Origin: Anagrus nilaparvatae | Lineage: Eukaryota > Arthropoda > Insecta > Hymenoptera > Mymaridae | Assembly (NCBI GenBank): GCA_022575985.1 | Contig: JAKSXM010000228.1 | Span: 1,178,001 to 1,242,000, forward strand | DNA: 64,000 nt | Direction: 5' to 3' | Shown: positions 1 through 13,839 of the stretch, in pieces | Layout of the letters: the number at the start of each line of letters is the position of its first letter | Numbering within the stretch: the first letter of the stretch is position 1 | Made by a program: the position numbers and the translations under genes | Notes under the pieces: model-generated | Database searches by the model: none | Seen by the model: the letters and a program-made list of their open reading frames with translations, nothing else | Told to the model about the DNA's origin: nothing

Positions 1-1120
1 AAGTCATAATAATGATATTCTTTGAGCTTTTGAATTTCTTACTTTTTTTATATTTAATTTTTATTTCGATTTTAATGAAGTTTATTATTCAAGCGGAAAT
101 AATTATTTTAGTATTTACATTGTATTTAAATTATAATTTTTTGAAAATTGATATTAGATTTCAAATATTTTACTAAATGTAATTAAATTTTACATCATTA
201 TTAATTTATAAATTTAAGCAACAATTTAAATAAAATATTCTGATACTGTAGCATTGTTAATTTTAATTGATTGTCGATGTTGTTTCCAAAACTTGTCACT
301 TAAGACATACTGGATTGATGTTGATGGTTATTGGATTAACTTATATATAATTTGATTTTTTGATTATTTTTATTTAACAATTTTTTATAAAAGATCTAAA
401 AATGGTTAAATCTTAGAAAAAAAAAACAATTTTACGGTATTTTCCAGCTGAATAGTGCCATTTTTACTAAACTGCTTATATTTTCTTATGAATTTTTTAT
501 TTTTAATTGATATTTGGCAGTTTTTTTACGTTAAGAATTCTAAATATAAAAATAAAAAATAATAAAATTTAATTCTAAAAATCTAAATTTTATAATCTAG
601 GGTAGATTAAATTTAGTAATTTTTTATGTTCACATTTGAAAACAGACTTCAGAAACCCCTAGATACCAATTCAAAGCAAAAAATGTAAATAATTTGTAGG
701 AATATAAACATTTTAGCCAAAGTGGTACGTTTCTGTTGCAATGTTTTGTTTCTCTAATTCAATCCAGTGGAACTTAAACGGCAGTTTTTGGTCGCAACAA
801 CGGTAATCAGTTAAGTAAATTGTATTAGATATCACTCAATTTATAAAGTTGTAAATCTCATTTTATTTTACACTGTTACAAGTGTTACAAATTATATAAT
901 CAATTAACCTTAGTATACAATATTACTTCAAAGTTACCAATACCAACTCAGGAATTCTATATATAAGTTCAATGAAAGTAAGTTATAAGGAAGTTAACTT
1001 CTGAAAACGTTAATGATGCTAAACACAATCTGTTAAAGATGTTAAGTAATTTAATAGAAAGTTTTAACCACATTTTATATGATTTTTTATTTTTCTTGAA
1101 GTACATAATATATAATTAAG
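1..1120. other. AT-rich intergenic sequence, no gene seen
   Basis: I see no coding region, RNA gene or clear repeat here. The sequence is very AT-rich with many short A and T runs and frequent stop codons in all frames. Confidence 0.6.
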
Positions 1121-1800
1121 TTAGAAATTTTTAATGCATAAAAAAATTTTATCTGTATGGAAATGGATCCACCTCATTAAAACGTAAGTATTTTTGGTCA
1201 CTGAAACTGATTTTGAAGATTTCATCCATTTTCCAATGGCCAGTTTTAAGTAATGAACACTATAAAAAAGCGAAAAAAAATTTGCAAGATAGGTAAATTC
1301 TTGAAAACAATTGCTGATTGAGCCTATTTTTGGTACCCCATATAGATTTTGGAGTCGCTGATCATGATTTTGAAGACAGATTTTTAGAAACCAAAATGGC
1401 TGGCTCATAATGATGGATTTCTAACCTAAAAATCAGCAATATATGCTATATTAAGAGAATTGTTTATTGAAAACTCATTATTAAAAAGCGACTTCAGAAT
1501 CGTGACCATTCATCCAAAATATTTATTATGCAACACATTGAAATGTTTAAAGTTGCATATATTGCTAATTTTAAGGTTAGAAATCCACTAATTAGAGTCC
1601 GCCATTTTAATTTTTAAAAAGTTGTCTTCAAAATCATGATTAGCAACCCCGAAAACTTATGTAGGGTAACAAAAAAGGGTTTAATCAGCAATTGTATTCA
1701 AGAATTTACCTATCTTGCAAATTTTTTGTCGATTTTTTATGATGTATAGCGTTCGTTACTCAAAACTGAGCATTGAAAAATAGATAAAAGAATATTTAAT
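1121..1800. repeat. Foldback (inverted-repeat) non-coding element
   Basis: Two arms, about 1190-1440 and 1549-1790, are diverged reverse complements of each other. The arm junctions are clearest: GGATTTCTAACCT near 1413 returns as AGGTTAGAAATCC near 1577, and the stretches reading AAATTCTTGAAAACAATTGC and CAATTGTATTCAAGAATTT also pair. Each arm carries a form of the module GTCGCTGATCATGATTTTGA that recurs at 19.2-19.7, 21.8-23.6, 39.5-39.7 and 44.1-44.7 kb. A 95-codon reading frame on the minus strand lies inside the arm and has no protein-like features, so I treat it as chance. No target-site duplication could be fixed because the ends are diverged. Confidence 0.6.
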
Positions 1801-3100
1801 TTTTGTATATCAGATATTATGCCCGCTATATATTACTTCGATATTTTATCCGCTGTATTTTTTAGACGACCACAAATCTGGTGTTCAAATAAACTGGACT
1901 ACTTGTTAGTAAAATTTAAAAATGTTTACCCCTGCCTTTTAACGCAAAATTTCTACAGTAAATTAATTTTTACATATTTTATTACTGAAAAAAAAAAAAA
2001 AAATTAACTTTGAAATCATTAAAGATTTCGTATATTGAATAAAAATCGCAAAATAAAGTTTTAAATTAAATTTTAATCATCCATTCTGCTATACTATAGT
2101 ACTATCCTTTTTATTTTTTATCAAAGAAAATTTACTATTCTATGAATTTATTCGACTTGGAGATTTTTTCACTATATATTCTATAGATAAAGATGTATAG
2201 TAGATTATATTTAAATAAAATATAAGCTAGAGTTAGTTTTATGTATAATTTTCGAATAAATATAAAAGAAAAATAGAAAAATAATATTGATGATTTTTAA
2301 CTTTTATTTTATTCAAACTTTTTTTTTCTTGAATTATAAATTTTTTTATGAAAGTGGAGTTAATCACAAAACTTATAACAAAACAAATTTTTTTCTATTT
2401 TTTCAAGTGGTTAAAGTATTAAAAAAATAAAAGTTCGAACAAAAATTACGTTTCCATAATTTAAAAGTTTTCATAAAGTAGCCAAACAGTATATTTTCCA
2501 CGTTAAATTTTAATAAAATAAACTAAGTTTTTGGGAAAAACATATAAAACTTACTCTGTCTTTGTTTTGAAAAACAACTTCATAATTTACAAAAGTTTAT
2601 ATAATTCAAAAGATAATTTGTTCAAAAATTTTATGAAATCTCTGATCCAAGCAGTATACAATGATTTATGATTATACTTAATTACAAAGATAAGAATGAA
2701 AGCTCATTGTTTTCACAACCGGTTCATCGTAAAAATAAAGATCTTTATTAATGAAGGTAATTTTAGATCTTTTATCTATTAAGAGATACGTTATTTATTT
2801 AATTTATAAATGATCTGAATAATATTTTATTTTTTTCATAAATAAAGTTAATTTTATTAGATCTGGCGTAGACCCCCGTTTTGTAAACACTTTTTATATT
2901 GTATAGGTCGATGGATTTTTTTACTGGGTATTTCCATTTCGGGTTACTAAATGTAAATATGATTTCTTTTTGTACCGGAATTGGTCCAATTGCAATTGTC
3001 TACAATAGAAATTTTTAGCTTATGTTTTTCAGGTTTTTAAAGATTTTTATCGGTTACTTTTGTTTTTGGGCCGTTGAATATGAGAATAAAATCAGTTTTT
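1801..3100. other. AT-rich sequence, nothing recognised
   Basis: No gene, RNA or clear repeat is visible. A 62-codon open stretch at 1819 ends in a lysine run encoded by poly-A and is not protein-like. Confidence 0.55.
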
Positions 3101-3101
3101 T

Positions 3102-3196
3102 ATTTTAAAACCTCCAGTTGCCCACAACAAACAACTTTAGGCACTTGCTGTGGATTCTTAAATATCTTCTATCGTGGGCAACTGGTTTTATTTTTA
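3102..3196. repeat. Short inverted repeat / hairpin
   Basis: CCAGTTGCCCAC near 3114 is matched by GTGGGCAACTGG near 3174, with flanking AT-rich sequence also roughly complementary. The loop is about 50 bases. This could be a very small MITE or an isolated palindrome. Confidence 0.55.
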
Positions 3197-6100
3197 GTAA
3201 AAACAGATGTCATTTTCGTGTTTAGCTAGCCAAAAAAAGGAAACACTTGAGCCTCACTGATGATTCTATTAGGTGTTTCCGAGATGAAAAATTGTTATCA
3301 AAAACATTTTACTTACATTTTGGAGCGTTAATTAAATTAAGAGTTTGAATTATCGACCTTGAGGAGCAATACCAGCCCTAAAGAGATAATTCTTTATAAT
3401 TTTTTTTTTTTTTTTTTAATTTTATTATTTTTTATGTATGTAACTTTTATCAAACATCATATTATTTGCAGAGCTATACCAGCCTGAACGACATGTTGTA
3501 GGTATAATAGTTACAGCTCTCATATGATCGTTAGATTCAACATTATATTATTTATAAGCAAATAATATAAATCAAAAAATTTCCTCAAAATAGAACCGAA
3601 CTATTTCTTTTGAGGGCTACTAGACCGTTTCAAACCATTTTGAAATTTTGTATAACTTTAAAATTATTACTATTTGTCTTTTTATTGTCTTATAAAAACT
3701 CGCAAATTTTTACTGTATCACCTCCTCCACCCCTGAAAAAATCTCTGAATCCGCCGTTTATTCAATTTAAAAACAGTAAAAATCGAATGCTTCTAAAATG
3801 ACATGAAAAATCTGTAACCTATAATAAAAAATACACTGGATTGTTTTTATTTATCCTTCTAGAGATGCATACAGAGCCATATAAATAAATTTAAAAATCT
3901 ATAGTACTGTAGTAAAATAAAATGAAAATTCGAAATTTATATCATATTGTTTATATGCAAATAATATAAAAAAAAAAGATTTAACTGAATTCTTTTTTAT
4001 TATGATTTTGTTTTTTTTTTTATTCCCTTATAAACTTTTTGTTATTTAATTTATTTTATACGTAGCCAATATCTGCAGCAAAGACAATAACTAGATACTC
4101 TAAGGTCTCTAGAGGCACCTGTATTATTGCATATCATTGTAGTCCATGGTTTCTGCATGTAATATTACGCCCTATAAAATAATGTGGTTGGATAAATGTA
4201 TAAAAAAGATAATGCAAAAATGTATTAAGAATTTTATCGTGTGATAAATAAAAATTTTATTTTGATTAAGAAAAAAATTATCATAAAATTGAGATAAAAA
4301 TTTAATATCATAAAAATGTAAACATAATAAACTTATGTAATATTACTAAATTATTGATCAAACTAATTTTATGGATTGCTGAAAATTTCTGACTTAACTT
4401 GCAATGTAGTATATTCTATTACGTCGAGTATTTATAAGGTCAAGAAATTATGAGAATACTGTAACATAGTAATCAACAAGTAGAATTCACTAACAATAAT
4501 ATTTAATGCATCAAAGGGTTTAAAGTTTTCGACATTAATACCCCTTTTGTAACAAACTAATTCATATTTTTATCTTTACTAACGAATATAATACCAAGTT
4601 GAATCCCTTTATCTTCATTTCTAATTATACTTTAAATTTAAACAATGAAAATTAAACAAAGTATTTTTAATTAAAGGTACTTATTTTTGAATTAAAAAAA
4701 ATAACATTATTTTAAAGAAAGTAATTAATTTTTTTTAAATTTTAATTCAATGAAGCTAATTAAATTTAAAATTAAATTAGTAATAAAAATTTTTTTCTTC
4801 ATTTAATTTACCTTTTTTACTTATTTATTATTTAAATAAAAAACTTTCAGGTAATAGTTTTTTACGTATTCAACGATGCATTAAAAAAATGCAATTTAAA
4901 AGCATTGAAAAAAAAAGTTAAAAAAAAAGTACTTGAATATAAGATTACAGACTTAAAATAAAATGAAAAAAAAAAAGAATCTTGTAATTTAAGCTCTCTT
5001 GGAAATTTTAAGTTTAATACAGTCCAACATAAAGTATGTATTTTTTTACTTTTTTTAAAAAAAATTCATTTATTTCTTTTTTTTTTTTAATAAAAATGGT
5101 GAAATACGAGTTTTATTAAAAAAAATTTTATTATAGAAATTTTTAATTTATTTAATTTTTAGAAAATATTAAAGAATTTTAACAATGGCTTCTCTTAGAA
5201 CAATTGTGTTTGTGCTTTTTATATTAAAACGTACATTTTTCATACCTAAAATGGTTCATAAAATACTTCAGGACTAAAATTAAATTTTTGGTCCTCTTCG
5301 CTCAATATACTAAAAGAAACCCTAATTAAATTCTTTTTACTTTTTAATAGAATGACAGCATTTAAAAAAAGTTTACTTATTTTTAATTAAAAAATTTATT
5401 TAGTTTACAGATTTTTGTAACTGAAATTTTTGACGTTGTTATAACGAATTCCGTCTTGGTAAAACTCCTGTGACAATAGCTTCGTAAAGCTGGTATTTAA
5501 AATTCACGTTATACCAAAAAAACATTAGTAGTCAAAAGTTATAATTTTTTTAGCAATTTAAAAATTAGTTATTTTTTTCCAAAAACGGGTACTTTATTTA
5601 TTGGAAACATGGATATATAACTAACGATAAAAGAACTCAATTGAAAGTGTTTAAAAGAAATTCGCTATTTTTAGACTAAGGAGAACCATTCAAATAAACT
5701 GATAGAATAGGGGAATTTTTCAACTACCATTTATACCCTATTTGAAGCAAATCAGCTTCTCAAATAGTTGATTACTGCAATTTTTTTAGTACTGGTCGTG
5801 TCTCTGAGATCGATTTCTGAATATTGTTTCAGTTAAAAGCATGTTTTTATAAAACCTACCTAGATAAAATCCTTTGACTACTATTTTTTTATAATTAAAC
5901 TGCATCTTGAAGACCAGACCTATCAAAATTTTATTCGAAAATATAATACCTATATTCACTCTTATTTTTACTTTTTTTCAGATGAAAAACGAGAGAAAAA
6001 TGACCCCAACTGAATCTGCAATCTGAAAAGAAAAAATATATAAAAAAATAAAAAAAGAACGAATCAAGCAGGTTTTTCGATTAATATTTCTTTAGTGAAC

Positions 6101-8872
6101 TTTATTAAATATATAACTCTAAAAATATAAAATATTTCATATTTTTGTTACAAAAAAAAAAAAACTCAATTTTTTAGCTAACTATTTATGTTATTTGTGA
6201 ATGCACAAGAATATAATAAGTAATAGTACACATGCATTACATATAAATTTTCCACTTGTGTAATTTTTTATTTCTAATGTTACATTTGAATTATTAAGGA
6301 TGTCTCAACAAAAAAATAAAAATTTATTTTAATAGGTATGCACGTATAAAAATAAAAACAAAAATATAATGCAAAAAAATAATAATAAAAGAAAAAAAGA
6401 ATATTTTTTCATATTCATGTACTATGTATGTGTAAGAATTACGTCTCAAATGACTTTATAAATACATCGTGTACTTAAAATATCATGTATACCCGCATTG
6501 TTTTTAAAAAAATAAAAATTTTTCTCCCTTTTTATTATTGACACTTATTGTTACGTGTATTATAATTATTATCTAAAAGCATGAGTGTAAGAAAATGCTT
6601 TTTATCAGTTTTAATACAAAAGAAATTGTATTTTTTAAAAGGGGAGAGTAAGATATAACAGTATAGTCTGCTAAATTCAACGCTGTACAAAAAATTAAGC
6701 GAACTTCTAGGACTTGAATTAGTGAAATAAGATTTTTTGTATTTTTTAAATAAAGTTTTTTTAAAAAGTTTTTTTGTTAGTTTAAACAAAACTAAGTCCA
6801 AGATTCTAAAGTTTTTTTTTTACGTTTCAAGTCATTTGCAATCGTTTAAAAAGAAAAAAAAATTCCGATAGCCACAAGCAACAATTTTTTTTTCAGTGTA
6901 CATAAATATAATCAGTGCAGAGAGATCTAGAACTAACCAACTTAACCCTATATTATAGTAAACCTAGAGTTTCATTAGTGCAACATCAATTTTTTAGCTT
7001 TTAAGATTTTTCTCACGAAGGTGGGTGATTTTTTAATAAAGTATGATACGTCATATTCGACTTTTATCTTGTGGAGATCCTAGTGATATTAAGGAGATCC
7101 TTGTGATATTAAACATTTTACATTACATATTTTTAATATAAAAATTGCAAATAACAATGTAAAGGGTTGTGAAACTCGTTCAATTTTTCTGTATGTAAAT
7201 GAAAACAAATAAATAAATAAATAAAATAACTAAGATTCTGCAAAATAAACGTGAAGATTCTTTTAAAAAGTTTTGAAAATTATTGGTGTTATATTAAAAA
7301 AAAAATCCAAAAAAAGCACGAACCTCAAGTTTATCTGATTTTTCCAAGCCATCTATGCAAAATTTCCATCCAGACTGCTTAATATCACAAAAGTTCTTTA
7401 TTTTCATCTTATCATGAAAATGTGATTACTTTTTCATTATATTCGTTATCTTCATTGATTTTTAGTTTCTATTTGTAATGCGGTCGGCAATCTCTTTTTT
7501 CTTACTATCAATAGCTGTCTACTTACAAATGTGGTGAAAATTCTTCTATACTTTCATATTTTATTTCTTTATCATAAAAGAATTTTAAAAATTCTTTTCT
7601 CGTTCAAAAAATATTTTTCGAGTCTGATCAATAAGTTTTGGCAGCTCCCAAGTGAGTAAATATTTTTTTACGTGTTGTTTCGGCACTGGCAAAGAAAAAT
7701 CCTATACAACACTTGGTTAAAAAAGAAAAGAATGTCTGAAACTTTAGTTTAAATTCCTCGGCCTAGCTTAATTTAAGTTCAATTAGAGCCATTTTTAATT
7801 TTGACGTACACGGGTCTATACTATTTTTTAATTTTCTTAACGTTTCAAGTTATTTCCAACTCTTTGAACAAGAAATAAAAAATCTGCTTTTCACAAGCAG
7901 AATTCCTCTTACGCCAAACGAAAATCAGGCTGCAGCAAATTCAGTAATCAGCAATCATTTTTTTCGGTCTTGCTAAGCTGCAAGTTTGAAGTTTCGTTGC
8001 TGCTATTATTATTTTTTTGCTGTCTTCTGGATAAGGCTTTAGAAGTTGACAATTTATATCTTATCTGTAAGATTCGTAATTCTTTACTAAATCACTACCT
8101 CTTTACTCTTATTTAAAAAAATAAAAAATAAAAATTTTTATCAGATTTCATAAAACTCTTCCTTCAAATAAATTATAAGAAATGAAAATTTTATTTTTTA
8201 ATATTCACGACAAATAATTTAAGTAAATTTCATGTCTTCTTTTATTTATATATACAAAAGAAAAATTCATAAAACTTGTAAAATCTTTTATTTTATTTTC
8301 AAAATAAAAATGTGTACAATAAATAATAATAAAGAATTATATTTTCATGGAACAAATGATAAAAAAAAGTACGTACATTTTTTTTTATGAATGCATTTAA
8401 ATAATAAAAAGCTTCTTATTAAACAGATATTAAAATAAAAATAATGCAAAAACTCGAGTTTTGTAAAGGCGAACAAGAGCACGAAGTTTTTAAAAAATAA
8501 AAAAAAACTACGCGAAAGGTATTTGTAAAATTTTCTTAGTTTTATTTAACTCTAGCGAGCAAGTTTTTTTTTGGACTTTTGATTACTTAGGTCAACGAGT
8601 TTATTTTCCAAACTTAATTTTTACTTATAAATCTTTAAACTATATTTATTTTTCGTGTAAGTGTTCGATCATGGTAGTGTATACGTAGGTATAAAACTTT
8701 TATCCTTGGTGCTCAATATACAATTTTTAAGATCCGGGATCAAATAATTAATTTTTTCGTAAATAGGGAGCCAAAAATTGTATTGCTATCATAATGAAAA
8801 CAAAATTTTTTCTTTTTTTATTTTTTACTTATACTTTAGATTTTTTATGTATTAAATAAATGACTATAAATA
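3197..8872. other. Long AT-rich gene-free stretch
   Basis: Nearly 5.7 kb without a supportable gene. The longest frames (63 codons at 3610, 88 codons on the minus strand at 6535) are low-complexity Lys/Phe/Leu/Asn strings. The block holds many poly-A and poly-T runs, a short AAAT run near 7207 and one exact-looking 20-bp tandem duplication listed separately. Confidence 0.55.
7073..7112. repeat. Two-unit 20-bp tandem duplication
   Basis: GGAGATCCTAGTGATATTAA is followed directly by GGAGATCCTTGTGATATTAA, with a single difference. This is a simple recent local duplication with no evident function. Confidence 0.8.
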
Positions 8873-9731
8873 GGGCGATCCTTTCTCAAGACAGCCACTC
8901 CCCTTTGTCCCACAATTTAAATGGATTTTGGTATTCTCCGAGGTATTCTCAAATTGATGAGAAAAGGATCTAGTTTTTTTTTTCAGTTGGCCTTTTTAAA
9001 TCTGTAAATCACTTTATATTTACAGAGTAAATGTGCACTTTAGGCTATTTTAGACGTGTTGAGTGGCGGGAGAAATTTAAAAATCAGAATAAACGAAATA
9101 AAAGTAGATTGATGATAAATTTGAAACTTTTTTCTTAAAATATCGCAAAATTGTTGTTTAAGAACATATTGTAAGTGTACTAAATGACAGAGAATTTCAT
9201 CGTGAGTAAGATTTAACAAATTAAGGGCTTATTTTTTTATGAGAATTAATTAATACCCTAAAATTGCTAAATCCGAAACATCTTGATGAAATCTTCTGCC
9301 ATTTTGTACACTCATTACATGTTTTTAAACAACAATTTTGCGCTATAACTTTTTTATTTTGAAACTATAGTTCCACAGATATCATTAGTCAAAGTAGCCA
9401 TTTTTACCCATTTTTAAAAACTACATAGCTTCCACAAAACTATCAACTACCACGCGAATGGTCTTGTTTTCTTTATTTTAATAAATAAAAACTTATAAGA
9501 AAAAAACTTTTAAAAAGTGGATTAAACTACTTTTATTCCGATTTTCCTGATTTTTTCATTTCGACCTACTGCGATTCAGCACCAAAATTGGGCACAGATT
9601 TATAGAGTTGAAAAGGCGAAGAGAAGAAAATTCGACCCTTTTACCTTCAATTTCAGAAAATCAAAATCCTTTCAAGGTATTTTTATTTTTGGACAAAGAG
9701 GCGTGGCCAACTTGGCCAGAAAGAATCGCCC
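8873..9731. mobile_element. Tc1/mariner-type MITE, about 860 bp, TA-flanked
   Basis: The left end reads TA then GGGCGATCCTTTCT and the right end reads AGAATCGCCC then TA. The outer ends are therefore inverted repeats flanked by a TA dinucleotide, the usual target duplication of Tc1/mariner elements. Further in, CCCCTTTGTCC near 8904 pairs with GGACAAAGAGG near 9695. The centre holds a second inverted pair (AAAATTGTTGTTTAAGAACA near 9148 against TGTTTTTAAACAACAATTTT near 9318). There is no transposase frame, so it is non-autonomous. Confidence 0.7.
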
Positions 9732-12502
9732 TATATTAAAATGATAAGTATTCGAGATCACGCAAGAGTCTCAAAAATTATGTTCTTGAAGGTTCATTAT
9801 TTTTCCCCTGATTTAACCGCTAAGAATAGAACCAAAAAAGTGAAATAAATCTAAAGTAAAAATTTTCTCAATTTCCTTTTAAGAAAACGTAAAAAAAAAA
9901 AAAATTTATACATATTTTCACTCTCAATTTTATTTAACAAATTAGAGCAGCTTAAAAACATGTGCACGCACGTTCATTTTCTTACATGCTACATAATTAA
10001 TTCGATAAAGCAGCTCGCATAATGAATCAAAGTACCCATGTAAGTGCGTGCTTTTTCTACCTTAAAAAAAAAGTTATAACGATCAGGAAATTCTATTACT
10101 TTCCTTTTTGATGTTTTTTTTTTCATATTTTATAAGTCCGCTTGCGCGACGTTTGAATGATAAAGAAAGTTGTATATATATTAGAAAGAGATAATAATAA
10201 TAATAATAAGCAATGTGCGCAATGTATTTTTGCGACTATATTGCGAAATTACTTGATGCATCAAAAAAGTTTAGTTTACGTTTATAAACCGTACGTGTTG
10301 GACGTGTTTAATATTTTTAGTGTAAAATTGTTATTTTGCGAAAATTTCGTAAGTTAAATCGGCGGATTCGAGCAGTTTTATTTAAAAAATATAAAAGAGT
10401 ATTGGGTGGTAAGGAAATTGTTTTTTTTTTTTTGGTTTTTATTGATAAAAGTGATAATATTTAAAAATTTATATTTTGAATGAATTAAAAAGTGTATTCA
10501 GTGATTTTAAGAATTAACAATTTACATAATAAAATTTGTGGTTTTAACAGGTTAAAGTGCTTGAAAATTTAATAAAATACTTTAAAAAAATCGAAAGTGT
10601 AAAAATAAATAAATAAATTTATGGTGTTTATGTGTCTTTAAAAATACAAAATTTTATTTTTCATTTAAGGAATTTTCTTCATTATATTTAGTCTCCCTGT
10701 ACTTTCTTAGAATAATAATTGATTTTGGTAAGTTTTATAGTAGCAAAAAGTATATTTTTTTAATATAAAAATTTTTTTTGTAATTAAATTTTAATGAATG
10801 TGTAAGATTAAACATCTCATGAATATTTTCAGAAAGTAAACACTTAATATACTCTTATGGAAATATTAATATATAAAGTTGAGCTTTTACTTAAATATGT
10901 GTAAGTGTGTATGTGCGTTTTTAGAAGTTTGATGAACTTTTTATTGCTTTACGACTTTTTTATATTAATTAGATGGATGAGGAGGATTTATTGCTTAATA
11001 AAATAATTTTTTTATTGTTTTTAATATTTATGGACTAATTTTAATAAAATTTAAGGCAAATAAAATTTTTATTCTTTCAAAACTTTTTTGCTGAAACACA
11101 AAATATACAAGATAATAAACTGTTTTTAAATTAATATTTTATAAAAATCATACACTCTGCTCTAAAAATTATCTTCAACCAATCAAAAAGCCCAAATTTT
11201 AATTGGATCAAACTCTACAAATGAAAAACCAAAAATATAGAAATTTTATTTATTTTCTATTCAAATTCAAAAAAAAAATGCAATACGTGCACAATAACAA
11301 GCCAACTAGTTGCTGAATCGTACATTGAACTCATATATTCAATATTTATAACAGATAGACATCAGAGTGAAAAATGATTATACATAAAAAAATAAAAATA
11401 AATATTTAAGTGTCGCATTGTATTGATTTTTTTTTTTTGCTAAATTTTTTTATAAAAATACCAATATTTTTTTATTCAATTAGTTACGTAGACAGAAAAG
11501 TAAAATTATGAATATTTTATTTAATTTATTAATGATCGAAAAAGATTTAAAGGATATAATTGATTAAATTATTAGTTATTTATATATAAAAGATTCTTTT
11601 TTTTCTCTTGCTGATTTTATTTTTTTTTTATCTCTGATAAAAAATTTTATAACTTTCATCAGTAAATAATTCAATGCCCGTTCATTAAGTATTAACGACT
11701 GCAGTAAGATAAAAATAGGAATTTTATATGAACTTTTTCAGTTAATTTTATCAGTAGTTTTATTGGTTTTATTTATTTAACAGATTTTTATAATTTGATT
11801 CATGTTGTTTTTGAATTATTTTTGCATTGAAATATTAGGCTTTTACGTTATTTTGTGATTCAGTACATATTTTATTATTTTTCAATGTACTTTTTGCCTA
11901 TTTTTATATGGAAAATTCTAAAAACAAACTCATAAATAAAAAATAAATTTTCAAAACACGTCTAGAAAAATTTAGTCTAAAAAAATGCCATAGTTTACGA
12001 TTTAAAACTCTCAATTAAAAAAGAAAGAATTATCCTGGTTAATTCAAACTAGATTTACCGATATACATTAATAATATTCAATCAGCTATAAATTTATAAT
12101 AAAGCACAGAAAATTATATTCGATATCAATTTTATAATTAAAAAATTGGTATTATCGTTTAATCAATTATTCATTTTCTTTTAGCAAAGTTAAATATAAT
12201 AATTTATATAAATAAACGTACAATTTTTTTAATCTTTGATTTGTCGTATTATAACAAATTATTTATAGGATGGGATATAGAAAATTATTGAGGTTATTAA
12301 TTATGAATGTACTTTATGATCAATAATAATTAAAATTAAAATTTGGGGAATTTTTTAAAAATGTTATTTAGTCTTGCATGCTTGGATACTTCTAAGTCTC
12401 GTGTAAGATTTAAGTTGTTAATTATAAGTTCATACACTGAGTAATTTATATAATTGTCACAATAATATAAGTTTAATAATTCTGATGATTTATTATCAGT
12501 AT
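9732..12502. other. AT-rich gene-free stretch
   Basis: No gene is supported. An AAT microsatellite lies near 10190 and a short hairpin joins GTGCACGCAC near 9964 with GTGCGTGC near 10045. The 66-codon frame at 10157 runs through the AAT repeat (an Asn tract) and is not convincing. Confidence 0.5.
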
Positions 12503-13839
12503 AATCGCGTATGTCAAGAAATACCGAGCGCTCTCTAATTATAATTCTTATTGTGTGTTTTATTCCTGGTACTTATATGCATAGTGGAATGTATTGACAC
12601 TTGCGAGAAAAAACTTGCTTCTAGCGGTAGATAATTAAAATCATTGTAGGGTTAAGAAACAGGGTAAATCCGTGTCTGAAGGGCAAAATGAGAAAATCTA
12701 ATTATTAAATCGATAAAATCGAAAGCGATAAATAAAAATAATTTTATATTTTTCGATCAAGTTAAATTTTATGTAACTAGTTCGGAGATCGCCACCTCCC
12801 AGACTTATAATTTAATTGATAACAAAAACGTTAAACATAAGATAAAAATGCAATAATGCCTAATCCGAAATATGCATCGATGCTAAATTAATCTTTTCAG
12901 TAATGATAAGATTCCATTTGAATTTAAATAATGTAAATAGTAGAAATAAGATTAGAATAAGTAAAGTTATATTTTCAGAACATTCTAGAGATAACGGTTA
13001 TTATTTATTATGTTATTATCAATTAATCAAAAATATTAAAACATATAAAAATATGAAATAAGATGTATTACATAAAAATAATTGTAATAGAATAGTTAAA
13101 ATGCACTGTAAAACAAATAATCAGTTATAATTCGCATTTTGACCATTTTCTAAGAAATATCGAGAAACTTCTGAAAGCAGTTACGTCATAACCAAGGTCA
13201 TAATTCGCAAAATATGTCTCTCGGGTATAAATACCGGGACAGATTTTGCTACAAGCATAGACGCTCAACTGCTTTCATGAAGTTCGCTTTGTGTAAAGTA
13301 TTATGAATAAACATATACCTGTTATATCTAAATAACTGTGTATTTATTCTGTTTTTTAATTAAAGCTTATTATACTTCAATTCAACAGCATAAAAATTGT
13401 ACCACTCTTGATCGTTACTGGTTAACGTTTCTTGGGTTTTAAGGGTATGGGCCTAATCAGCCAGCACTGTGATAGATAGGAAACTTATTAAATTAACTAA
13501 ATAATTCGTTGCAAGGATGGTGTTTAAACCTAAACCTTACACCATTTACCGCACTTATTCAAATTAAAAAATTATTTTCTTTCAAAACTTTTATGGAGTT
13601 TAAATTTAGCGCAGTCTGTTGTTTTAATTTTCTATTACTAGGTGCTATGGCTTTTCTCTCGAAGAAAATTAGTTTCACTAACAATAAGTATATATCTGTG
13701 GTGAAAATGAAAAACGGTATATGTTGTATGAGCGTAGGACATTTGACCTTCTTTCTATACACCATAGATATAAGAATCGGGGATATAACACTCAATAAGA
13801 ATAATGATTGGTGAGCTCGGTATTTCTTGTTATGCGTGA
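12503..13839. mobile_element. Candidate DNA transposon remnant with ~50-bp terminal inverted repeats
   Basis: The left end near 12505-12565 carries CAAGAAATACCGAGC followed by an ATTATAATTCTTATTG-like stretch. The right end near 13785-13838 carries the reverse complement: CAATAAGAATAATGATTGG, then GCTCGGTATTTCTTG. I could not fix a target duplication, so the ends are approximate. The 1.3-kb interior has no transposase. It contains an LTR-like segment listed separately. Overlapping 101- and 78-codon frames near 13509-13814 on opposite strands are not protein-like. Confidence 0.5.
13107..13387 (+). mobile_element. Possible solo LTR of a retrotransposon
   Basis: The layout resembles an LTR: a TATA box (TATAAATACC near 13226), about 30 bases to a possible start, an AATAAA signal near 13305 and then a GT/T-rich stretch (ACTGTGTATTTATTCTG). 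Outer TG..CA ends can be drawn at about 13107 and 13387, but no clean target duplication follows and no second copy lies in the window. A competing reading is a TATA promoter with a short first exon beginning ATGAAGTTCGCTTTG at 13279. I prefer the LTR because the poly-A signal follows so closely. Confidence 0.3.

Noticed and set aside
13226..13310. TATA promoter with a short secreted-peptide first exon (ATGAAGTTCGCTTTG)
   Set aside because: The AATAAA and GT-rich region follow within 30 bases as in an LTR, and no second exon is visible. The idea is not excluded.
13509..13814. 101-codon plus-strand and 78-codon minus-strand frames as genes
   Set aside because: They overlap on opposite strands inside a transposon remnant and neither has a recognisable domain.
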